Source of the DNA: Tamarix chinensis
Lineage: Eukaryota; Streptophyta; Magnoliopsida; Caryophyllales; Tamaricaceae
Assembly (NCBI GenBank): GCA_030549775.1
Contig: CM060171.1
Coordinates: 60,012,360 to 60,076,359 of the forward strand
Direction of reading: 5' to 3'
Length of the DNA stretch: 64,000 nt
The translations under genes and the position numbers were made by a program. Below, piece after piece: positions 25,470 to 35,203 of this stretch. How positions within the stretch are numbered: position 1 is the first letter of the stretch; the number at the start of each line of letters is the position of its first letter. Under the pieces are notes generated by a model. That model was not told the DNA's origin. It worked only from the letters and a program-made list of their open reading frames with translations, and made no database searches.

Positions 25470-25513
<44 letters not shown>

Positions 25514-28203
25514 AAATAAGCTAATGAAGTAAGAAGTGAAAAATATACTAACATGTCTATAAATTCCTTCCCACCATGACGAGCGACCTCAAAAGGCACG
25601 TCATAGGTTCTAAGGGAATCAAACACATAAACTTTATTAAGATCAGGTCGGACGGCGTACAAAACCCAATGTTCAGTTGCGAGGTGAGGAATGAGATAGA
25701 GCTTGTTGTGTCCCTCAATCAAAATGCGATCCGCTAAATAGTTTATGTGCCTACCCTCTGTTATTGTACTACTGTCAGCTATGTAGTATGGGCACACAAA
25801 AACAATAGAGGAAAGCATTCCCTCCAACGCAGCGTGACTAGCTACCAACCTATATATGGACGACAATAATAATGGATATTTGTTAATAACTAATAACTCA
25901 TATAAGCTTAAGAGGTCGTAAAAATTCTATGTCTCCAAGAGTACTAAAATCTGAAATATAAAATAATGCTTACGTGACATAAACGGCGACACTTGTGGTT
26001 GACATCCATTCCTGATTATAAATGTCGCTTATGTCAACTGTCGATACCATGTAAGTAGCATCGTCCCTTCCAACATACTCAGGACGACAATCAATGGAAA
26101 TATAATTATTCCCGAGGTAGTTTTGGGCATAGAAATACAATAAAGCTAATGCTGGTGGAGGTTGGCGTATTTCCGAAGAACGAATCTTTTGTGGGGCAAC
26201 TGATTTTTCAGATTTAGCTCTCTTTTTTTTGGCAGCGCCGTCTTTTGTGTTGCTCGTTCTACTAGTACCTCTCTTAGTTTTACTAGCAGGAGCAGTCTTC
26301 TTCTTTGATTCCTTAAATAATAATAATAAACAAAATATGTATTGAGCATATATATATGAAAAAGGTATAAACAATGTAACTACTAAACTAGGTCTAATGA
26401 AGATATTGAATGTCAATATATACCTCTTCAGTAGTGAGACGTATCTGATCCACAGGCCAAGGCACGAAGCTTCCATGAGCTTCTACCACTGTGGCTGCCT
26501 CATCGCCCTCTTTATAACAAGGCAAGGGCGCACTACCAATGATTGGAGTGTCAATACTCACCGGCCTTTTAAGTAGGGCTAAGTTATACCCGTAGACAGT
26601 TTGCGTTTGGGTCCTGTGACTGATGCGGACCCTTCCTTTCGCCAAAAGAGTTGAAAGATCATTCGCTAACAAGTCACATTTATGCAAACCCTAAACGAAA
26701 ATATTACACATTATTAACTATTTATGACACCGAATACATTTAATAACAATTCAAAGTTATGCAATGCTTACCTTGGAAAGAGAAGAAAGACGTGTATCAG
26801 CTTCACAACTGTCTCTGATACTATTTACATTAGGTATGTGAAGCTGATCATAGTCGACTAAATCGGATGGCTTATATCCTTGAGATTTAATAAATGACAA
26901 CTCTTGCTCCAATGTTGCCATCCGTTCAAATGCCACGTTCAATTTCTGTGTAAGGATGGCGACTTGCTCATCAGTGTTACGAGAACCACGAGATCGACCA
27001 CGTACGCTCGTTTTCGTAACACCTAATCCAAGACCCCTGTGTCTTCCAGGGTGTTCTACAATTCCTATAGCCTGTGATACAATGTTATATTGGTCTACCC
27101 CCTCCTCACCATCTGACGCTTGAAATTTGTCCTGTAATGTATATAATATATGTAAAATTAGCTTGCATGAATAAGCATAATATAATAGTTTTCTAAAAGA
27201 AAAGTAAGCATGGTTCCAAATATCTAGAAACTTACAATTTTTTTCGCTGCAACATCTACATCTTTATTAATATATCCATCTTTTGTTGCTCTAGCCTTCT
27301 TCCATAATGTACCAATATTAATGGACGAGGTACATGGGTCTAAGTCTTGGGCTATGAGCTATAAATCAAAAAATATTCTTATAATGTACCAATATTATAA
27401 AGTTCGTCAGTACGCCGTAAATAGATAAATCACAAAATACATACCAACTTCTCTTCAAGGCCTGCATAACCTTTGCGAGCCATATTATGCCGGTATTTAT
27501 TCTGCTTCGCAATCTCTTTATTTTTGGCACTTTTTTCCTATGTCACCAGCCAAAACATAGTGACATAGTTATTTCAATATTATGCACAATACTAGGATCG
27601 ATAATAAAAATTTAATTGTTATCTAACAAATACCTTAAAATCACCCGTAAGACGATATGCAATAAATTGGTTCCAACTTTCTTGATCGATGAAACCGTAT
27701 CGTTTTGGTGGATTCTGCCGTAGAGAACCATCACTCTTTCTGTACATTTTCCTACGAGCTAAAAATGACCTAAATGTTCTTAGACGCTCCCCACAATGTC
27801 TAAGAAGCCATTTCTTCCTACTCTCTGGCACATTAAATACTCTCTGCATTGTAACACATACAAATGTATACCGATATTAATGTATTAAAATTAATAAAAT
27901 TTTACATACATAAATGATTACATAAAATTGTATATTTACCGTGATTTCCTGCCAAATATGCTCCTTATGACCCGTTGGAACCTGCTTCCAATTATTATAG
28001 GAGATAGGAACACGGTTACGTGTCACAAGTGAAATGTAAGTCAAAAACATGTCTGCATAAGGGCCAATAGGAAGATTGTAAGTATTCCATCCCAACTCGA
28101 CTAGTTCTCCTTTATTCCTCATATCTGTGATGATTCTCATAATTGTCGGCCCTCTTTTCCCTTCTTCATCACTGCTGTCCCTATCAATATTCTTATTGGC
28201 CAT
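24938..28203 (-). CDS. CACTA second gene: Transposase_24-like, DUF8039-like and Ulp1 peptidase domains (spliced)
   Basis: Coding blocks with plausible GT/AG junctions run from ATG at 28203 (or 28221) to TAG at 24938. Approximate exons: 27941-28203; 27634-27843 (FRSFLARRKMYRKSDG, NPPKRYGFIDQESWNQF; Transposase_24-like); 27455-27545 (KEIAKQNKYRHNMARKG); 27235-27361; 26772-27132 (predicted coiled coil); 26424-26690 (VDQIRLTTEE end; DUF8039-like); 25974-26309 (basic KKKRAKSEK, then YFYAQNYLGNNYISID); 25555-25859; 25332-25424; 25125-25239; 24938-25046. The peptidase triad is complete: His in ATEHWVLY, Asp in VYVFDSLR, Cys in NGNDCGYYV with the preceding Gln run. Ulp1-type proteases remove SUMO; whether this one does is unknown. 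I saw no internal stop within the proposed exons. Exon borders are read by eye. Confidence 0.75.
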
Positions 28204-28234
28204 ATCTCTAAAAGAAATCAATAAATAAATTATG

Positions 28235-31200
28235 TTAGAATGTTATGTATTGAGCATAATTGAGTTGAAAAAAACCAACATAGATATTATATGTTACAAT
28301 ATTATTACCCTCATTGCCTTCTTTTCCTTCTTTTTTCCCCCTTGTTTTTGGATTAGATTTAGGATCTGATACATATATTACTTCACGATGATCATCCCTG
28401 ACATATATTTCCTCCTCATTAATTGTATTGTTATCATCGTTCAATAATTGAGTTGCTTGCACAGCTGAGACACACTCGTTATTCCAATTGGCATCATTTT
28501 CATCATCACATTCATTGGCATTTCTTCTTTTCGTAGATAGTACTACAGACCATCCATTATCAGTAGGGTCAGTGACATAGAATACTTGTGTCGCTTGTGA
28601 TGCTAAGATGAATGGGTCTTGTTTATGCCCTGCCCTATTAAGATCTACTAATGTGAATCCATCTTCATATCTAACCCCACTGCTGTTATCAACCCATCTG
28701 CACCCGAATACAGGGATTTTAAATACAGTGTAATCTAACTCCCATATATGTTCAATCACACCATAATAATTCATATCTGCATAAGTTGGATTCTTGTCTT
28801 TCGCACTAGCAACATGCATTGCCTCAGCTACTAAAGTCACCCCACTGTTCTGCATTGTACTCTTCCCATCTTGTTCTTTTGTATAAAAAGTGCAACCGTT
28901 GATCACATAACTGGTATATTGAAAAACTTCATAACGAGGTTTCTGAGACAACCAGTACAGCGTTTCGGAAATTAAAGTTGGGGAATGACCGATGAGTGGA
29001 ATGATGCGATCTCTTATCCAATCAATAAAGGAAAGATTATGTTTATCAATAATCCATTTCTCAGTCTTGGATGGATTTTTAATCCGTAAAGAAGTCATAT
29101 GCTCTTCAACGTACGGCTGAACATCATCACTATTGTGTAATACATATAGATGTGCTGCACGGAACATGTTAGGGTCTACACGCCCAAGCTGTCTGCCTCT
29201 AATACCCTGTCCTTCAAATTTGCCCGCATGTCGAGACTTAGGAATACCAAGAGCTTCAGCATTTGACAAGTACTTCGTGCAAAACTCAATTGCCTCTTCC
29301 ACCAGGTAACTCTCAACAATACATCCTTCTGGCCGATATCGATTCTTCACATAACCTTTTATCAACTTCATAAACCGTTCAAAGGGGTACATCCAATGCC
29401 CATGAACAGGTCCTAGCATCTTTATCTCATAAACTAAATGAACAGTTAGATGTACCATAATGTCAAAGAATGACGGTGGAAAATACATTTCAAGTTGGCA
29501 CAAAATAATCACAATCCCTTTTTGCAAGGCATCCAAACTATCAGGATGTATAACTTTAGAGCAGACGGCTTTAAAAAACCAACAAAGCCTCGTGATAGTA
29601 ATTCGAAGACGTTTTGGCAAAATTCCACGTATAGCTATCGGCAACAAGTGCTGCATCAAGATATGACAATCATGAGACTTCATGTTAATTAATTTCAACT
29701 CTTTCATCGACACGAGCCTTCTGACATTTGAAGAATACCCTTCCGGAACCTTGACACCATGCAAGAATTCACAAAATGAAATTTTCTCTTTTCTGGAAAG
29801 AGTATGACACGCCGGCGGTAAATATGTTCTTCTTCCGTTGTCTCGCGGTTTCAGTTCTTGTCTAATACCCATTTCTTCCATATCCATTCGAGCATTTATC
29901 CCATCTTTAGTCTTGCGTGGAACATTAAGTAATGTGCCAACAAGACTGTCACATATATTTTTCTCAATATGCATCACATCAAGGGTATGTCTCACGTAGA
30001 AAGATTCCCAATAAGGAAGGTTGAAGAATATTGACATCTTCTTCCACCCAACTGATGGAGGCTTATCTTTATTCTTCTTCCCAAACTTGACACTCAAATG
30101 TTTCATCTTCAGCCACACTTGTCGACCCGTCAACCGGATTGGTGCCTGCCCTTCTTCTCGGAATCCATTGAACGCTTTTCTTTGGCTACGATAATGATGA
30201 TTCTTCGGTAAAAACCTACGATGCCCAAGGAACACAGTCTTTCGGCCATGTCTTAGCTGAACAAATGAAGTATTCTCCTCACATATCGGACATGCATAAT
30301 GGCCTTTCACACTATAACCTGACAAGTTGCCATATGCCGGAAAATCATTTATAGTACAGAATAATAATGCTCTCAAAGTAAAATTTTCTTGACCATATGC
30401 ATCAAATACTTCAACGCCCATGTCCCATAAGAACTTCAAATCATCAATCAAAGGTGCCAAATAAACATCAATATCATTCCCAGGTTGGTTTGGCCCGGAA
30501 ATGAGTAAAGACAACATCATATACTTGCGTTTCATATAGAGCCACGGAGGTAAATTGTATATAACCAAAATCACTGGCCATAAACTGTAGCTGCCATGAT
30601 TGTGCGGATTCATTCCATCTGCAGAAAGTGCAAGGCGCACATTTCTTACTTCTTTACCAAATTCAGGAAACAACCCATCAATCGTCATCCATTGTGGAGA
30701 GTCGGATGGATGTCTAAGAAGCCCGTCATCTATCTTGTCATCAGCATGCCATCTTAGGTTCTTGGCATCTTCAATATCATTAAACATCCGCCTTAATCTT
30801 GGTATTATAGGAAAATACCATAACACCTTAGCGGGCACCTTGTTCTTCTTGTATCATGGTGCTTTGCATTCAGGATTAGGAAAACTATCCAAAGATGCAT
30901 TGTCATTGCGATATAAAATACAATCATTAGGGCATGCATGTATCTTCTCATAACTCATGCCCATAGAGGATAGAATCTTCTTCGCTTCATACGTACGATC
31001 GGGTAGAACGTTATCATCAGGAAGCATATCCTTCACAAGCGACAATAATTCTGTAAAACTCTTATCACTCCATCCGTTACATGCCTTTAAGTTGTACAAC
31101 CTTAAAGTAGCGGATAATCGCGTAAACGTCTTACAATCACCATACAAAGGTTTCTCCGAGTCATTCAATAACTTCTCAAACATTTTTGGACAATCCCGAA

Positions 31201-31537
31201 CACTTTCCTCAACCTTTTGAGTCATCTCCTCTAACGAATGTCCCTCATAGTTATCAAATGATGATCCACTACTATCCCTCCCAGCATCGTCATTTTCATA
31301 TTTAGACTCTGTTTCCCCATGCCATATCCAACAAGTGTAGCTTGTATCAATTCCATACACAAATAAATGATCTCTCAAATCATTAGCGTTGACACGCTGA
31401 ATATAAGCACACTTCAAACAAGGACAGACTATTCTACTATTGTCCAGAGCATGTTCAACTGCAAACTTGATGAAAAACTCCACTCCTTCGTTATATTCTC
31501 TAGACAGACGATTTGCAGACAACCATTTCCGATCCAT
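28235..31537 (-). pseudogene. TNP2-type CACTA transposase, one in-frame stop
   Basis: ATG at 31537 (MDRKWLSANRL) opens a frame of about 1100 codons broken only by TGA at 30854-30856; both halves (227 and 867 codons) are in the same frame. Domains in order: Transpos_assoc (residues about 1-75; IVCPCLKCAYIQR, CWIWHGE), Transposase_21 (about 270-480; LRWHADDK, LALSADGMNPHNHGSYS, CTINDFPAYGNLSGYS, HYACPICEE), DUF4218 (about 620-760; MQHLLPIAIRGILP, VHGHWMYPFERFM) and DUF4216 (about 965-1060; KIPVFGCRWVDN, DPFILASQATQVFYV). The C-terminus is acidic then Lys-rich. The enzyme cuts at the CACTA ends. The stop lies between the association and catalytic domains; translation restart at 30838 or readthrough is possible but unproven. 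It may also be a sequencing error. Confidence 0.9.
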
Positions 31538-31702
31538 ATTATTTGAATCTAGATATATCCCACATGAAAGTAATTAATTATATATTAAAAATCAATTGAA
31601 TTATAAGTATAATAATTTTCAAAATTATACGAATCATGCTAACAAGTTTCCAAAATTATATTAATGCTGATCAATGAAACTCCTCATACTTACAAAGAGT
31701 TC

Positions 31703-31752
<50 letters not shown>

Positions 31753-31900
31753 TACATACAAACGTAGCAAAATATTATACAATTAATAGTTCAATTTACA
31801 AAAGATATGCATACTACAAGATTTAAGCAATAGCAGCACTATATACATCAAAATGTTGCTACAACTCAAATGCCTAAAAAACGAAAACTCATATCGAAAA

Positions 31901-32374
31901 CTAAATCCCCCGATAGCCTCGTCGAGCCCGACTAAAAACTATAACTCTAAAAGTCCACTCATCACGATATATCATTTGATCCCTGACATCATCAAATGAG
32001 AGTCTACTCACGGATACTCTAGGGTAACTGAGGTGGATACTCTGAGGCAAGCTATGACGATACCTCCACTCGTCATCGATGACCATCAGTTCTCTCGATA
32101 TCCTATCATACTCTCTAGCAAACATCTCACCCTCAATAAATCTCGGGTGTGGTGCATCACTGTGGTAGACAAACCACTGCAAAAAAGTAGACGTAGCCGA
32201 TGCCCATGGCTCTATCTGAGGCAGGGTCAACAGAAGGTGATAAGATCTGAAATGGAAGGGGTGATAGGATGAGCCACTCACGTACAAATGACATAGCTCA
32301 TTATATAACCATATCACATGAGTCCGTACATCTCTATGTGGCGCCATATGAAAATACAGTGGAGGGTATGTCAT
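31901..32374 (-). CDS. Unrecognised 157-codon ORF inside the CACTA element
   Basis: The ORF starts MTYPPLYFHMAPHRD and ends SRARRGYRGI. Composition is ordinary for protein: mixed, with several Trp, His and Arg and no low complexity. Notable segments are VIWLYNELCHLYVSGSS, LPQIEPWASATSTFLQWF and EGEMFAREYDRISREL. I do not recognise a family. It sits 363 bases upstream of the transposase ATG on the same strand. It could be a 5' exon of a CACTA transcript, an element-specific accessory protein or a captured host fragment. A TATA-rich run at 31700-31750 separates it from the transposase. Confidence 0.5.
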   Translation of the reverse strand: MTYPPLYFHMAPHRDVRTHVIWLYNELCHLYVSGSSYHPFHFRSYHLLLTLPQIEPWASATSTFLQWFVYHSDAPHPRFIEGEMFAREYDRISRELMVIDDEWRYRHSLPQSIHLSYPRVSVSRLSFDDVRDQMIYRDEWTFRVIVFSRARRGYRGI

Positions 32375-32710
32375 CTGATCACTACCTACAAATGAGAACC
32401 ACTAAATCTTATCATCAAGGTTGTTCTCGAAATTAAAAGGATCTAAATTACATAATATATAAAGTGATCTTCAACTAGCTAGACAAATCATAAATATATT
32501 CTACCAGATCATAACCAACTATGTAAACCTAACAACATCAAACTATTTAAAATAAGGACATAATCTTTAGTTATATATTTAACAAACTGGCTAAACATCA
32601 AACTATCATCAAATCATTCAAGCTACGCATAGTAAAATCAAGTAGATATTAATAAGATAATATATATATATATATATATAGTACAATCTAATAAATCTTA
32701 TATGATGATG

Positions 32711-32746
<36 letters not shown>

Positions 32747-33331
32747 CACAATTATTCATCTCTATTTAATTTTTATCGATCACAACACCGATGCCCAACC
32801 AACCTCCTCAACTTTTCCCCAGGCACATGCAATACCCTTATCCTTAGGATTTTTCCTTATAGCCCTAGTTTATATTTAATATAATAAACGATAAACCCTA
32901 ACCCTCCCCCCTCCCACTAACCCTAACAATAATTAACCCTAATAAATTATAATAAAAAATAACACTAAACCTCATAAGATAATGATCCTAAACCTATAGC
33001 TAACCCTAACCCTAACCACAATTATTTAAGATTATATATACACATCTTATATATGAATATATATATTATAAATATATATACATATAATAGAACACATATA
33101 AACACACATTTTACGGAAAAACAAACATACACGTCTTACAAAATATATATTAAAAAAAGCATATAAATACACATGATCATCTGCATATATAATAATGTGA
33201 GTGCTAAAAAAATATATACACCTTAATTTTATACTTAGAACGTACATATCTTATGATAATAATATATATTTTAGGCTTGTGGATTCTCTTAAAATAATAA
33301 TACATATTTTTATAAAATAGATTATAAACAC

Positions 33332-33378
<47 letters not shown>

Positions 33379-33795
33379 TATTAAGGTCTCGGCCGGCCAC
33401 AATCAAAAAGGCCACAGCAAATTTTTTCACCAACACATCGAACGACAAATTTTCGAACAACACATCAAACACAACATCTTCGGTACAACATGCATGCATT
33501 TATATATATATATACATATCAGTAGAGAGACAAATTAAGCAATATTGAAGGAAGAACAACACATACATAAAGGGAGCGACGGCGTACAAGTTGAGAACGG
33601 CAACGACGAAGGTAAAAATGCTGGCTACGTTCGCAAGAATGGCAGAGGGGTGGTGGAGAGATGGCGGTGCGACGGTTTCCCTTAATTCAGAGGAGCCGGA
33701 GCGGTGGTGCAAGGGTTCGCAATAGAAAGAGAGTACGAGAGGGAAGCGGCAGAGTGTGAAATTTTTGGCACGAAACAAAAGAGAACAAAATAAAA
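32375..33795. other. AT-rich non-coding 5' region of the CACTA element
   Basis: No gene is recognised. Contents: (TA)n at about 32660-32690, (ATT)n at 32706-32744, (TA)n at about 33335-33371, and a cluster of aaccctaa motifs between 32890 and 33020 resembling plant telo-box sites. A more GC-balanced stretch at 33560-33780, just inside the subterminal repeats, may be the promoter or leader for the minus-strand genes. The ORF at 33500-33778 there has no recognisable domain. Confidence 0.55.
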
Positions 33796-34154
33796 GGAGA
33801 TATTAATAACGGTTCCTGTAAGAACCGTTATTAAAACACGATTTAATAACGGTTCTTACAAGAACCGTTATCAAAACAAGATTTAATAACGGTTTTAAAA
33901 GAAACCGTTATTAAAACTTTGGAAATTTTAACAACGGTTCTTGTTTGAACCGTTATTAAATCAATTTTTAATAACGGTTTTACGTCAACCGTTATTAAAA
34001 TTCCCGTGCAAAATTTTACGTTGCACTTTTAATAACGATTATTACGTAAAACCGTTATTAAAAATTCCCGCGCATTAATTTTCACGGATTTGACGACGGT
34101 TTTCGAACCACCGTTACTAATGTGCCGTTATTAATTCCTGTTTCCGTAGTAGTG
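33795..34154. repeat. Subterminal repeat array, CACTA 5' end
   Basis: About seven hairpin units of AATAACGGTT-spacer-AACCGTTATT lie in this stretch, with variants (aacaacggtt, acgacggtt) nearest the end. It mirrors the array at the other end but is shorter and lacks the large inverted repeat. Confidence 0.9.
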
Positions 34155-35175
34155 AAACCATCACTATGACGTCTCTGATTCGCGTAGCTATTTTGACGAC
34201 TCTAAGCTACTCTCATCCTATTCTAGATCAATCGAACATGCTAAACCATCTCCTCAATCAACTTTGGTCCAAGTACAACGGTCTCACTGATGTAGCTCCA
34301 ACACAAGTGAGTTCTAACTTTACATCCATACAATGCCCTAAAGGGTGCCATCCCTATATTGGCATGATAACTATTCTTGTACGAGAACTTGGCCAAATGC
34401 AAACGATCTTCTCAACTTCCTCAAAAACCCAAAACATAAGCACGAAGCATATCCTCTAGAGTTTAAATCGTCCTCTCAGTCTGTCCATCTATAGCTAGAT
34501 GAAAGGTAGTACTCATCCTCAATCTCAGATACAACTTCCCCTAGAAGTGCGAAAGAAATCTCAAATCCTGATCTGAGACTATATCTATAGGGGTACCATG
34601 CCTACTCACCACAAACCTCAAATATGCATCTACTAGCTAATCCATACTCCAAGTTGACTTCATTGGCACAAATACTACAGACTTAGTCAACCAATCAATG
34701 ATAACCCAAATCATGTCACAACTGCTACGAGTCCTTGGTAGCCCACTCACAAAATCCATCAAGATGGAGTTCCATTTCCACCCTAGAATATATAAAGGTT
34801 GAATCAACCCTGTAGGTCTCCAATACTCAATCTTGACCTCTTGGCAAGTCAAACACCTCAATACAAACTCTGAAACGTCTTTCTTCATGCGAAGCCACCT
34901 GTAGATCCTCTTGAGATCCTTATACAACTTATCCCCTCCTAGGTGGACGGAATACAGAGTGCAGTAACCTTCCTCCGAAACTAGTGCTTCAGATCAGTGC
35001 AACTTTGAGGTACACACCAACGACCTCGGTAGATAATGCTACCATCTGCATGAATGTTGAAATCCTTATCTCTACCATCCTGAATCTTCTACCAAATCCT
35101 CTCAAGCTTAACATCCCCAGACTTTCCTACTAGAATCTCATCAAAAATCATTAGTGTAATCATTAATGCACATAT
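34155..35175 (-). pseudogene. Integrase core of element H2
   Basis: The 96-codon open stretch 34637-34927 contains MYKDLKRIYRWLRMKKDV, the zinc-binding CLTCQEVK, then GLIQPLYILGWKWNSILMDF and WVIIDWLTKSVVFVP. Further along the minus strand IVSDQDLRF and DGQTERTI supply the other two acidic catalytic positions (one stop follows). This is a Tekay/Del-like integrase. The upstream end at about 35160-35175 joins directly to the leader after the primer site, so gag, protease, RT and RNase H are absent. The downstream end at 34155 is cut by the CACTA element. Confidence 0.82.
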
Positions 35176-35189
35176 CCGAGTCTCCAAAT

Positions 35190-35203
35190 GGCCCTATACC
35201 ATC
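35190..35203 (-). promoter_or_regulatory. Primer binding site of element H2
   Basis: On the minus strand the LTR end GTGTTACA is followed by GATGGTATAGGGCC, a decayed form of the initiator-Met-tRNA site TGGTATCAGAGC. It fixes 35204-42186 as the 5' LTR. Confidence 0.65.

Larger units (their letters stand above)
24131..34154 (-). mobile_element. CACTA (En/Spm-type) DNA transposon, 10.0 kb
   Basis: The ends are CACTACCACGGAAACAG and, from the other side, CACTACTACGGAAACAG, an inverted repeat with one difference in 17. An exact 3-bp duplication aaa lies at 24128-24130 and 34155-34157, the hallmark of this superfamily. Joining the flanks restores a continuous integrase reading of H2 (FELGD block). 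It carries a TNP2-type transposase, a second multi-exon gene, a 157-codon ORF and subterminal repeat arrays. With the genes on the minus strand, the promoter end is at 34154. It is the least decayed unit in the window. Confidence 0.95.

Noticed and set aside
25465..25510. Long (AT)n tract inside the Ulp1-like gene as a coding Tyr/Ile repeat
   Set aside because: It falls between plausible splice sites, and the peptidase domain continues normally on both sides, so it is intronic.
33000..33020. ctaaccctaaccctaacc as an interstitial telomere
   Set aside because: Only about three imperfect units, lying inside the CACTA element; a regulatory telo-box cluster is the more economical reading.
24131..34154. 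CRISPR-like array (regularly spaced AATAACGGTT repeats)
   Set aside because: The repeats are inverted pairs confined to both ends of a CACTA transposon in a plant genome; spacing and orientation fit transposase binding arrays, not CRISPR.
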